Assembly: GCF_027214045.1 (NCBI RefSeq)
Contig: NZ_JAPWHE010000003.1
Span: forward strand, 44,158-108,157
Source of the DNA: Castellaniella denitrificans
GTDB taxonomy: Bacteria > Pseudomonadota > Gammaproteobacteria > Burkholderiales > Burkholderiaceae_B
DNA length: 64,000 nt
Reading direction: 5' to 3'
Below are positions 25,772 to 34,819 of this stretch, piece by piece; the first letter of the stretch is position 1, and each line of letters starts with the position of its first letter. A program made the translations under genes and the position numbers. The notes beneath the pieces are model-generated. The model was not told where the DNA came from. It searched no databases and saw only the letters and a program-made list of their open reading frames with translations.

Positions 25772-26380
25772 ATGGACATGTTCAAACTGAAGCCCGCCGG
25801 GTCGATGGCCTGGGGCGTCGCCGCCCTGATCTGTCTGGGCGTGGCTCTGGGGTTGAGCGGCCCGCTCACGGCGCTGATGAGCTTGCACATGCTGGTCCAG
25901 ATTCCCTTGCTGGTGCTGGCGGGCCTGTTCGCGGAGCGGGCCTGGCGCGCCGGTCATCCGCCGCGGGCCGGCGCGCGGCCCCGGCCGGCCTGGTCCTATA
26001 ATGAATATGGCATTCCAGGCCTGCTGCTGGTCAGCCTCGTCGGAGCGGGCTGGATGATTCCCAAGGCGCTCGACGACGCACTGACGGACTGGCGCGTGGC
26101 GGCGTTCAAGTATCTGGGCCTGCCGGTCTGCGGCTGGGTGCTGGGGGCTTCGCTGCGGCATTCCAACGTGGTCATCAAGCTCTTTTTCCTCGGCAATTTC
26201 TGCTGGATGAGCGCGATCGTGGGCATGATCTACCTGGATCAGCCCATCCGCCTGTGCAACGCCTATCTCCAGGACGACCAGGACTGGTCGGGCAGGGGAT
26301 TGATCGCCCTGGCCATCGTCCTGCCGTCATGCTGGCTGCTGGCCGAGCTCAAGCCGGTCTGGCGCTTCCTCAATCGTTGA
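25772..26380 (+). CDS. Polytopic membrane protein of the cbb3-like cluster
   Basis: Not firmly recognised. 202 residues with about five to six hydrophobic segments (about 13-30, 35-55, 80-100, 110-128, 135-155, 175-190). [17 protein letters not shown] near residue 37 recalls the His-containing helix of caa3-type CtaG assembly factors, and further histidines are at HPPRAG and RHSNVV. AGGGGGCGCC precedes the ATG, 12 bp after the SCO gene. A role in oxidase copper insertion is plausible but inferred only from position and the histidines. Confidence 0.6.
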   Translation: MDMFKLKPAGSMAWGVAALICLGVALGLSGPLTALMSLHMLVQIPLLVLAGLFAERAWRAGHPPRAGARPRPAWSYNEYGIPGLLLVSLVGAGWMIPKALDDALTDWRVAAFKYLGLPVCGWVLGASLRHSNVVIKLFFLGNFCWMSAIVGMIYLDQPIRLCNAYLQDDQDWSGRGLIALAIVLPSCWLLAELKPVWRFLNR

Positions 26381-26394
26381 CAAGGATTTCTCTC

Positions 26395-27090
26395 ATGGAA
26401 CAGGCGATGCATGGATCGGACCCTCGCGACGTGGCACCGGCCTGGCGCCGTCGTACCGGCTGGCTGGATAAGGCACTGACCGAGGCGGGCCGCGCCCTGC
26501 GGGTGCTGGACGGTTCCGTCGCCCACGAGCGGGCGAATCCGGCGGGTCCCGCCGCTGCCGCCGACGATCCGGCGCTCTCCGACGCCGAATCCCGTCACGC
26601 CGCCGGACTGATGCGGGTCAACCACGTGGGCGAGATCTGCGCCCAGGCCCTCTACCGGGGGCAGGCGCTGCTGTGCCGGGACGAGGGCGTGCGCCGGGTG
26701 CTGCTGCGGGCGGCCGAAGAGGAAGTCGATCACCTGGCCTGGTGCCGGCAGCGCCTGGACGAACTGCACAGTCGTCCGAGCTTGTTCAACCCGCTGTGGT
26801 ATGCCGGGTCCTTTGGCCTGGGGCTGGCGGCCAGCCGGGCCGGCATTTCCTACAATCTGGGCTTCATGGCGGAGACCGAGCGTCAGGTCGAGGAGCACCT
26901 GGACGGTCATCTGAGCGCCTTGCCCGAGCATGACCGGCGCTCGCGGCGGATCGTCACGCAGATGCGCGACGACGAGATCGGCCATCGCGCCACGGCCGAA
27001 CATCACGGCGCGGCGCCTTTGCCCGCCCTGGTGCGGGGCGCCATGCGCCTGATGTCCAAGGTCATGACGACCACGGCCTACCGGATCTGA
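26395..27090 (+). CDS. coq7: Coq7, 3-demethoxyubiquinol 3-hydroxylase
   Basis: Di-iron hydroxylase of ubiquinone biosynthesis, 231 residues. It catalyses the C6 hydroxylation that precedes the last methylation. Iron ligands are in [41 protein letters not shown] and [16 protein letters not shown], giving the two EXXH-type sites of ferritin-like enzymes. The ATG at 26395 has AAGGATTT upstream; an in-frame ATG 12 nt on is an alternative. It follows the oxidase cluster by 14 bp and probably shares its transcript. Confidence 0.93.
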   Translation: MEQAMHGSDPRDVAPAWRRRTGWLDKALTEAGRALRVLDGSVAHERANPAGPAAAADDPALSDAESRHAAGLMRVNHVGEICAQALYRGQALLCRDEGVRRVLLRAAEEEVDHLAWCRQRLDELHSRPSLFNPLWYAGSFGLGLAASRAGISYNLGFMAETERQVEEHLDGHLSALPEHDRRSRRIVTQMRDDEIGHRATAEHHGAAPLPALVRGAMRLMSKVMTTTAYRI

Positions 27091-27172
27091 GTCCGGCGCC
27101 TAAGTGCTTACCCTTGGTTGTTGTGCAGATACGACTAATCACTGGGTATTGTCTATTGACAATAAATTTATC

Positions 27173-27202
27173 TTGCATCGCAGCAAGTTTTATTTATATA
27201 AT
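27173..27202 (+). promoter_or_regulatory. Sigma-70 promoter of the candidate small RNA
   Basis: TTGCAT at 27173-27178 and a perfect TATAAT at 27197-27202 are 18 bp apart in a strikingly AT-rich stretch (27104-27210). Transcription would begin near 27209. No protein-coding gene follows on this strand before the terminator at 27363. Confidence 0.65.
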
Positions 27203-27208
27203 TTGCTT

Positions 27209-27363
27209 ATCGGATGTCGAAACGTGATTGCAGCGGGAAAACCCCTAGTCACGATGGCTCGGAACCCAGGTTCTTCGCAGACCGGCATGCCCAGGTTGTC
27301 TCCTCCACCCTCCTCCTTTGGTGGATTTAGCCCAGGATCTTCGGATCTTGGGCTTTTTTTTTT
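27209..27363 (+). ncRNA. Candidate trans-acting small RNA with a CUCCUCC hairpin loop
   Basis: No protein can be assigned to the 337-bp gap 27091-27427. Instead there is a promoter, about 155 nt of structured sequence and a strong terminator. Three hairpins are visible: CGTGA (27223-27227)/TCACG (27249-27253) with an inner GGG-AAAA-CCC; CCACC (27305-27309)/GGTGG (27320-27324) whose loop reads CTCCTCCTTT; and the terminator hairpin. A CUCCUCC loop is complementary to Shine-Dalgarno sequences, as in alphaproteobacterial cuckoo-type sRNAs. The 5' end is predicted, not measured. Confidence 0.6.
27329..27363 (+). terminator. Strong rho-independent terminator of the candidate small RNA
   Basis: AGCCCAGGATC at 27329-27339 pairs with GATCTTGGGCT at 27344-27354 (one G-U pair), with a TTCG-type loop and 10 consecutive Ts. 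This is the form expected of Hfq-binding sRNA 3' ends. Its distance of 239 bp from coq7 makes a simple coq7 terminator less likely but not impossible. Confidence 0.85.
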
Positions 27364-27427
27364 CAGTCTTCGGCCCCCCACCTTGAGGGGAGGGCTCGTC
27401 GAGGCCGTGGCTGCCGGTGCGTGAGAC

Positions 27428-28696
27428 TTACTGAAGAAAGGGGATCTGGGTGAAGATCTGCAGAATGGCGGCGTTGATCAGGTCCACAAAAAACGCGCCG
27501 ACTAGTGGTACGGTCAGGTAGGCTTTGTAAGAGGGGCCGAAGCGGTCGGTCACGGCCTGCATGTTGGCGATGGCTGTGGGTGTGGCGCCCAGGCCGAAGC
27601 CGCAGTGGCCGGCGGCAACCACCGCGGCGTCGTAGTCGGAACCCATGAAGCGATAGGTGATGAAAATCGCATAAAGCATCATTACCACGACTTGCGCCGC
27701 CAGAATGACGGTCACCGGACCGGCCAGGCTGGCCAGTTCCCATAAGCGCAGGCTGATCAGCGCGATGGCCAGGAACAGCGATAGCGAGACGTTGCTGAAC
27801 ACATCGATCGCGCGGTCGAACATTTGAAAGCGGAAGATGTGGGTCAGTACGTTGCGGAGCACCACGCCGCTGGCCAGCGCCCAGATGAAGGTGGGCAGTT
27901 CGAGCGCCGTGCCTTGGGTCCAGCGTCCGAGCAGGTCGGCACTGGTCAAGCAGGCGGCAAACATGGCCAGAGTCTCGATTGCGGCGTAGGCCGTGATCAG
28001 GCGCGGCTGGTCGAAGAGCTCGAACGTCAGGCGGTTCGCTTCCTCGCTTTCCGTGCCTTGTTCATGACGCGGCGTGCCGGAAATAGCCTCGATGCCAGTG
28101 CGCTCCCGCGCGTTCCGCACCGGCTCGCGGTGCTGGCTGCGGACCAGGTGGCGCGCCACCGGTCCGCCGATCAGTCCGCCGAACACCAGACCGAACGTTG
28201 CCGTGGCGATTCCCAGCGTGGTGGCGCCAGCGATGCCGTATTGCGTTTCCAGAACCGGGCCCCAGGCTCCCGCGGTGCCGTGGCCCCCGGTGAGCGTGAT
28301 CGAGCCGACCATCAGGCCGATCAGGGGCTTGAGACCCAGTAGCGCCGCCAGGCTTACGCCGATGATGTTCTGCACGACGATGAAAACAGAGACCAGCGCC
28401 AGCAGCATGACGAGAGGCTTGCCGCCTTTCTTCAGCCGAGTGAAATCCGCACCCAGGCCGATCGAGGCGAAGAACATCAACATGAAGGTCGTCTGCAGTT
28501 CGGTATCGAGTTTGAGCGTAAGACCCGTGGCGGCGTTCAGCAATGTGATGACGAGCGCCGCCAGCAGACCCCCGGCCACGGGCTCGGGGATATTGAACGC
28601 GGACAGGAATTTGATGCGGAAGACCAGCCAGTGCCCGATGAGCATCACGAGTGCTGAGGCGATCAGGGTATTGTAACTATTGAGAACGATTTCCAT
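27428..28696 (-). CDS. gltS: GltS, sodium/glutamate symporter
   Basis: Inner-membrane Na+/glutamate symporter, 422 residues, about ten membrane helices. Both family re-entrant-loop motifs are present: LTGGHGTAGAWGPV near residue 137 and AAGHCGFGLGATPTAIANM near residue 365, with the N-terminal ALVMLIGHWLVFRIKFL. A charged cytoplasmic loop (about 187-222) separates the two halves. It lies 51 bp after the iclR-type gene on the same strand and may be co-transcribed with it. Its coding sequence is somewhat less GC-rich than its neighbours. Confidence 0.93.
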   Translation of the reverse strand: MEIVLNSYNTLIASALVMLIGHWLVFRIKFLSAFNIPEPVAGGLLAALVITLLNAATGLTLKLDTELQTTFMLMFFASIGLGADFTRLKKGGKPLVMLLALVSVFIVVQNIIGVSLAALLGLKPLIGLMVGSITLTGGHGTAGAWGPVLETQYGIAGATTLGIATATFGLVFGGLIGGPVARHLVRSQHREPVRNARERTGIEAISGTPRHEQGTESEEANRLTFELFDQPRLITAYAAIETLAMFAACLTSADLLGRWTQGTALELPTFIWALASGVVLRNVLTHIFRFQMFDRAIDVFSNVSLSLFLAIALISLRLWELASLAGPVTVILAAQVVVMMLYAIFITYRFMGSDYDAAVVAAGHCGFGLGATPTAIANMQAVTDRFGPSYKAYLTVPLVGAFFVDLINAAILQIFTQIPFLQ

Positions 28697-28747
28697 TGGA
28701 TATCCGGGTGTGTTGCCCGGTTATTGTAACCAACGGTGGCGTCTGCC

Positions 28748-29533
28748 TCACCGCTCTCGCCAGGCCCCGAGCCGTTCCGACAGGCGGTCGGCCAGTTTGC
28801 GGATCGCGTCCCCGGCGCGTGCTTCGAGCGCCGGGTTGGCCTCCAGTGAGCGGATGCTGACCGCCACCCCGGCCACGGCCTCGGGGTGGCGCGAATCGAA
28901 GACCGGTGCGCCGAAGCAGTACATGCCGTCGCGCACCGCTTCGCGGTCGGTCGAATAACGCCGCTGGCGGATCCGGCGCAGTTCGGCGATGGCCGACGCG
29001 GTGTCGCGCAGTCCATGGTCGGTCAGGGGCGCGGGCCAGCCTCCGGGGAGTGTGTCCAGCAGCTTGCGCACACTGGCATCCGGCAGGGTGCTGAGCATGG
29101 CCAGGCCGGTGGCTGTATAGACCGCCGGCAGCCGCATGCCGGGGTGGAACCGCAGGCCGAGGGGATGCTTGCCGTTGCGGCAGGCGATGTACACGACCTC
29201 GGCGCCGTCGCGCACCGACAGCGTGATGGTCTCTTCCGGCAGGACGCGCATGTCGTCCCATGACGCGAAAAATTCCTGCGTGATGTCCAGCCGCGCCATG
29301 AAGGCATTGGCCCACATCATGACGTGCGGCCCCAGCGCCATCTGGCCGCCATCCAGTCGCGTGATCAGGTTCAGTTGCTCCAGCGTGGCGCACAGGCCAT
29401 GCAGGCTGCTTTTGGGCAGTTGCAGGGTTTTGGCCAGTTCGGCCAGGGCGACGGGCCGGCCTGCCCGGGCCAGAAGATCCAGCACGGCGGAGGCGCGGGC
29501 GACGGCCGGCGCCAGGATTTTATCGGTGCTCAT
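28748..29533 (-). CDS. IclR-family transcriptional regulator
   Basis: Regulator of 261 residues. The N-terminal winged helix-turn-helix (about 8-70: LAELAKTLQLPKSSLHGLCA) is followed by the IclR effector domain (about 80-255: GMRLPAVYTATGLAMLSTLP, FDSRHPEAVAGVAVSI). ATG 29533 was chosen; a TTG at 29551 is possible. It is divergent from the semialdehyde dehydrogenase gene, with a perfect palindrome between them that is the likely operator, and upstream of gltS. The effector is unknown; a C4/C5 dicarboxylate semialdehyde or related acid fits the neighbours. Confidence 0.9.
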   Translation of the reverse strand: MSTDKILAPAVARASAVLDLLARAGRPVALAELAKTLQLPKSSLHGLCATLEQLNLITRLDGGQMALGPHVMMWANAFMARLDITQEFFASWDDMRVLPEETITLSVRDGAEVVYIACRNGKHPLGLRFHPGMRLPAVYTATGLAMLSTLPDASVRKLLDTLPGGWPAPLTDHGLRDTASAIAELRRIRQRRYSTDREAVRDGMYCFGAPVFDSRHPEAVAGVAVSIRSLEANPALEARAGDAIRKLADRLSERLGAWRER

Positions 29534-29609
29534 GGCATGGGCCGTCGGCAAAGGGATGAGCCCGCGAGGCGCCCGTCCGGATGCGTCGGAAACGGGGTCT
29601 TTCGGCGGA

Positions 29610-29639
29610 TTGACGCCTGACGAGGCCGGCCGGTATGAT
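29610..29639 (+). promoter_or_regulatory. Probable sigma-70 promoter of the semialdehyde dehydrogenase gene
   Basis: TTGACG at 29610-29615 and TATGAT at 29634-29639 are 18 bp apart, giving a start near 29646. The operator-like palindrome lies just downstream, in the position of a roadblock repressor site. Confidence 0.5.
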
Positions 29640-29661
29640 CATTTCGTTCATTCTAACAAAC

Positions 29662-29683
29662 ATCGTTCATTATATTGAACGAT
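29662..29683 (+). promoter_or_regulatory. Palindromic operator, probably for the IclR-family regulator
   Basis: ATCGTTCA (29662-29669) and TGAACGAT (29676-29683) are perfect inverted arms around TTATAT. The core GTTC-N8-GAAC resembles sites bound by IclR-family regulators such as PcaU/PobR. A further half-site, TCGTTCATT, lies at 29644-29652. It sits 16 bp before the dehydrogenase ATG and between the divergent genes. Confidence 0.65.
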
Positions 29684-29699
29684 CAACTGGGGTACAAGT

Positions 29700-31154
29700 A
29701 TGCTGGCACTGAAAAAACCGGACCTGCTGCGTCAGCAGGCCTATCTCAATGGCCGGTGGTGCGATGCGGATTCCGCCGAAACCATTGTCGTCACCAATCC
29801 GGCGACGGGCGAAATGCTGGGGGCCGTGCCTCGCATGGGCGCGGCGGAGACCCGCCGGGCGATCGAGGGCGCGCAGGCCGCCTGGGGCGCCTGGCGGGCG
29901 ATGACCGCCAAGGAACGCGCGGCCATTCTGCGGCGCTGGTTCGACCTGATGACCGCGCACGCCCAGGACCTGGCCTTGATCATGACGGCCGAACAAGGCA
30001 AGCCGCTGAGCGAATCCCGCGGCGAGATCGCCTACGGCGCCGCCTTTCTGGAGTGGTTTGCCGAAGAGGGCAAGCGTGCCTATGGCGACGTGATCCCCAC
30101 GTTCGCCCGGGACCGCCGGATTGTCGTCACCAAGGAGCCCATCGGGGTGTGCGCCGCCATCACCCCCTGGAATTTCCCGTCCTCCATGATCACCCGCAAG
30201 GCCGGCGCCGCGCTGGCGGCGGGATGCCCGCTGGTCGTCAAGCCCGCGGAACAGACGCCCTTTTCCGCGTTGGCTCTGGCTGTGCTGGCGGAAGAGGCCG
30301 GGGTGCCGGCGGGCGTGTTCTCCGTCCTGACCGGCGACGCCCCCGCCATCGGCGGCGAAATGACGTCCAATGACCTGGTGCGCAAGGTGTCCTTCACCGG
30401 CTCCACCGAGGTCGGGCGTTTGCTGATGCGCCAGTGCGCCCCGTCGATCAAGAAACTGTCGCTCGAGCTGGGTGGCAATGCGCCCTTCATCGTCTTCGAC
30501 GACGCCGACCTGGATGCCGCCGTGGAAGGCGCCATCGCCAGCAAATACCGCAACGCCGGGCAGACCTGCGTGTGCACCAATCGTTTCTATGTGCAGGATG
30601 CGGTCTACGACGCGTTCAGCCGCAAACTGGTGGAGGCGGTCGGCAAGCTGCGTGTCGGCAACGGCGTGGAGGATGGCGTCACCCAGGGCCCCCTGATCGA
30701 CGAGGCCGCAGTGGCCAAGGTCCGGGAACACATCGCGGACGCCGTCGCCCAGGGCGGGCGCATCCTGGCCGGCGGCCAGCCTCACGCGCTGGGGCATACG
30801 TTCTTCGAGCCCACGGTGCTGGCCGACGCATTGCCCACGATGAAGCTGGCCCGCGAGGAAACCTTCGGCCCGCTGGCGCCATTGTTCCGTTTCAGCGACG
30901 ACGCCGAGGTCATCCGCATGGCGAACGATACGGAATACGGCCTGGCCGCCTATTTCTACAGCCGCGACATCGGACGCGTGTGGCGCGTGGCCGAGGCGCT
31001 CGAATACGGCATGGTGGGCATCAACACCGGGCTGATCTCCAACGAGGCCGTGCCCTTCGGCGGGGTCAAGCAATCCGGCCTGGGCCGCGAGGGCTCGCAC
31101 TATGGGCTGGATGACTATCTGGTCGTGAAATACCTGTGCATGAGCGGTCTCTGA
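29700..31154 (+). CDS. gabD: NAD(P)-dependent succinate-semialdehyde dehydrogenase
   Basis: Aldehyde dehydrogenase of 484 residues in the GabD subgroup, oxidising succinate (or glutarate) semialdehyde to the dicarboxylate. Signatures: TPWNFPSSMITRKAGAAL, the coenzyme motif FTGSTEVGRLLM, the catalytic Glu in LELGGNAPFIV and the catalytic Cys in NAGQTCVCTNRFYV, the GabD-type double-Cys form. Its start is 16 bp beyond the palindrome. No GABA aminotransferase is adjacent. A strong terminator follows. Confidence 0.9.
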   Translation: MLALKKPDLLRQQAYLNGRWCDADSAETIVVTNPATGEMLGAVPRMGAAETRRAIEGAQAAWGAWRAMTAKERAAILRRWFDLMTAHAQDLALIMTAEQGKPLSESRGEIAYGAAFLEWFAEEGKRAYGDVIPTFARDRRIVVTKEPIGVCAAITPWNFPSSMITRKAGAALAAGCPLVVKPAEQTPFSALALAVLAEEAGVPAGVFSVLTGDAPAIGGEMTSNDLVRKVSFTGSTEVGRLLMRQCAPSIKKLSLELGGNAPFIVFDDADLDAAVEGAIASKYRNAGQTCVCTNRFYVQDAVYDAFSRKLVEAVGKLRVGNGVEDGVTQGPLIDEAAVAKVREHIADAVAQGGRILAGGQPHALGHTFFEPTVLADALPTMKLAREETFGPLAPLFRFSDDAEVIRMANDTEYGLAAYFYSRDIGRVWRVAEALEYGMVGINTGLISNEAVPFGGVKQSGLGREGSHYGLDDYLVVKYLCMSGL

Positions 31155-31169
31155 TTGCCTGACCGGACA

Positions 31170-31206
31170 GGGCCGCGGCGTGGCTTGTCCACGTCGCGGC
31201 CCTTTT
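31170..31206 (+). terminator. Rho-independent terminator after gabD
   Basis: GGGCCGCGGCGTGG at 31170-31183 pairs with CCACGTCGCGGCCC at 31189-31202 with one mismatch and a CTTGT loop, followed by TTTT. Confidence 0.85.
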
Positions 31207-31284
31207 GTTGCATCTGTATCCGCTGCGCCGCACCACAAGTTACAAAATTGGCCGATAATTTCGTTTTCCCTGGATCAAAACGAA

Positions 31285-32427
31285 TTGAACGCCTCCCATT
31301 TGTCCGCGACGCTCGGCTGGCCTATTATCGGGATCGTCGCCTTCATGGTCGGCGGTCTGATCGTCGTGTCGGAACGCTGGCACGGTCGCCTGACGGGCGA
31401 CACAGACATGCACAAGCCCCAGGCCATGCATGCGCACGCGGCGCCCCGGGTGGGCGGCCTGGCGGTGGTGGCGGGCAGCCTGGCGGGCCTGCTGGTGCTG
31501 GGCCCCAGCAACATGACCCTGACCTGGCTGTGGCCGGCGCTGTTCGTGTCGGCGTTGCCGGTGTTCGTCGCCGGCTTGCTGGAGGACATCACCAAGGACA
31601 TCGGTTCCGGCAAGCGCCTGCTGGCGGCTTTTGTGTCGGCCGCCATCGCCTGGTGGCTGCTGGGCGGGGTTTCGCGCGTGGGGCTGTCGTGGGCCGATGC
31701 GTTGCTGTCCTCATGGCCGATCATTTCGCTGCTGTTCACGATGGTGGCGGTCGGCGGCTGCACGCACGCGCTGAACATCATCGACGGCATGAACGGCCTG
31801 GCGGGCATGATCGCCACCCTGATGGCGGTGTCGCTCGCCCTGGTCGCCTGGCAGGTCCAGGACATGCCCATCTTCCTCATCGCCACGGCCCTGGCTTCGG
31901 CCACCCTGGGTTTCCTGGTCTGGAATTTTCCTTTCGGCCGGGTCTTCCTGGGCGACGGCGGGGCGTATTTCGTCGGTTTCATGCTGGCCGAACTGGCCGT
32001 GCAACTGGTCGTGCGCAATCCCGGGGTGTCGCCGTTCTATGCGCTGGCCGTGCTGTTCTATCCGGTCTTCGAGACCCTGTTTTCCATCTGGCGCCGCAAG
32101 TTCAAGCGCGGCGTGCCGGTCGACCAGCCCGACGCGCTGCATCTGCACCAGCTGGTGTTCCGTCGCCTGGTGCGCATCACCTTCAGCCGCGACCGCCGCC
32201 ATGCGCTGCCGGCGCTGTGCAACGCCATGACCTCGCCCTATCTGTGGGTGCTGGCCCTGATCGGGCTGGTTCCCGCCACGCTCTGGTGGGACAACGCCTG
32301 GATGCTGTGTCTCAGCATGGGCGTCTTCGCCGGGGCCTACATCTGGCTGTACATCCGCCTCGTCACCTGGCGGCGGCCGCGCTGGCTGCTGCTGCCGTCC
32401 TTGGGCCGCAGCGGACGGCGAGATTAA
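31285..32427 (+). CDS. WecA/GT4-type polyprenol-phosphate sugar-1-phosphate transferase
   Basis: MraY/WecA-family membrane enzyme of about 380 residues that starts a glycan repeat unit by moving a HexNAc-1-phosphate onto undecaprenyl phosphate. About ten membrane helices. Motifs: [15 protein letters not shown] (acidic motif), [12 protein letters not shown] (catalytic Asp region), [19 protein letters not shown], and the HxH-type loop [11 protein letters not shown]. No good ATG exists near the N-terminus. TTG 31285 is proposed; TTG 31300 or ATG 31345 are alternatives. It is the first gene of the glycan locus. Confidence 0.85.
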   Translation: MNASHLSATLGWPIIGIVAFMVGGLIVVSERWHGRLTGDTDMHKPQAMHAHAAPRVGGLAVVAGSLAGLLVLGPSNMTLTWLWPALFVSALPVFVAGLLEDITKDIGSGKRLLAAFVSAAIAWWLLGGVSRVGLSWADALLSSWPIISLLFTMVAVGGCTHALNIIDGMNGLAGMIATLMAVSLALVAWQVQDMPIFLIATALASATLGFLVWNFPFGRVFLGDGGAYFVGFMLAELAVQLVVRNPGVSPFYALAVLFYPVFETLFSIWRRKFKRGVPVDQPDALHLHQLVFRRLVRITFSRDRRHALPALCNAMTSPYLWVLALIGLVPATLWWDNAWMLCLSMGVFAGAYIWLYIRLVTWRRPRWLLLPSLGRSGRRD

Positions 32428-32470
32428 AATTCCATCCTTTCAAATCGGCGCTGATGCCGGGGAGAACCAA

Positions 32471-33745
<1,275 letters not shown>

Positions 33746-33754
33746 GGCTCCGGC

Positions 33755-34780
33755 ATGACTTCCCGCTATGAATCCGTCCGGGCCGAACTGCGGGCGCGGC
33801 CCCGCACCTGGCTGGTGACGGGCTGCGCCGGCTTCATCGGCTCCAACCTGCTGGAAGCCCTGCTGGGCCTGGACCAGACTGTCGTCGGCCTGGACAATTT
33901 TTCCACCGGCTACCAGCACAATCTGGACGAGGTCGAATCCCGCGTCGGCCCCGCGCAATGGGCGCGTTTCCGCTTCATCGAGGGCGACATCCGGGATCTG
34001 GACACCTGCGGCCAGGCGGTCAAGGGCGTGCATCACGTGCTGCACCAGGCGGCGTTGGGCTCGGTGCCACGCTCGCTGAACGATCCGATCACCACCAACG
34101 CGGTCAATGTCGGCGGCCAGCTCAACATGCTGGTGGCCGCGCGCGACGCCCGGGTCGAGTCCTTCGTCTACGCGGCTTCCAGCTCCACCTACGGCGACCA
34201 TCCCGGCCTGCCCAAGGTCGAGGATCTGATCGGCAAGCCGCTGTCGCCCTACGCGGTCACCAAGTACGTCAATGAGCTGTACGCCGACGTCTTCGCCCGC
34301 GCCTATGGTTTCAAGGCCGTCGGCCTGCGCTATTTCAACGTCTTCGGCCAGCGCCAGGATCCGGATGGCGCCTATGCGGCCGTGATCCCGAAATGGGTGT
34401 CGTCCATGATCCGCGACCAGGAGGTCGTGATCAATGGCGACGGCGAGACCAGCCGGGATTTCTGCTACATCGACAACGTCGTCCAGGCCAACATACTGGC
34501 GTCCCTGGCCGGCCCCGAAGGGGTCAACCAGGTCTATAACGTCGCCTTCAACGCCCGCACCTCGTTGAATGAGTTGTTCGGGTACCTGCGCGACGTCCTG
34601 GGACGCAACGGTGTGGCCTACGCGCGCGCGCCGCGTCACGCCGACTTCCGCGCGGGCGACGTGCGCCATTCCCAGGCCGATATCGCCAAGGCGCGCGGGC
34701 TGCTGGGGTACGAGCCGCAGTTCGACATCCTGCGGGGCCTGGAAGTCGCCATGCCCTGGTACGTTCAGTTCCTGAGCTGA
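33755..34780 (+). CDS. tviC: TviC/WbpP-type UDP-N-acetylglucosamine/glucuronate 4-epimerase
   Basis: Extended short-chain dehydrogenase of 341 residues that epimerises C4 of UDP-GlcNAc(A). The nucleotide motif [16 protein letters not shown] is near residue 22. The catalytic triad lies in [14 protein letters not shown] and [13 protein letters not shown] (near residues 143-173), and [23 protein letters not shown] is typical for WbpP. With TviB it makes UDP-GalNAcA, the Vi-type building block. Confidence 0.92.
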   Translation: MTSRYESVRAELRARPRTWLVTGCAGFIGSNLLEALLGLDQTVVGLDNFSTGYQHNLDEVESRVGPAQWARFRFIEGDIRDLDTCGQAVKGVHHVLHQAALGSVPRSLNDPITTNAVNVGGQLNMLVAARDARVESFVYAASSSTYGDHPGLPKVEDLIGKPLSPYAVTKYVNELYADVFARAYGFKAVGLRYFNVFGQRQDPDGAYAAVIPKWVSSMIRDQEVVINGDGETSRDFCYIDNVVQANILASLAGPEGVNQVYNVAFNARTSLNELFGYLRDVLGRNGVAYARAPRHADFRAGDVRHSQADIAKARGLLGYEPQFDILRGLEVAMPWYVQFLS

Positions 34781-34819
34781 CCGGGACGTGCGAGCCGGAC
34801 CGTCATTCGCGAGGCTGAC

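Noticed and set aside
27104..27424. An open frame of 106 codons across the coq7-gltS gap
   Set aside because: Its product has no recognisable domain or codon bias, it runs through the promoter and terminator of the candidate small RNA, and its poly-Phe stretch comes from the T-tract.
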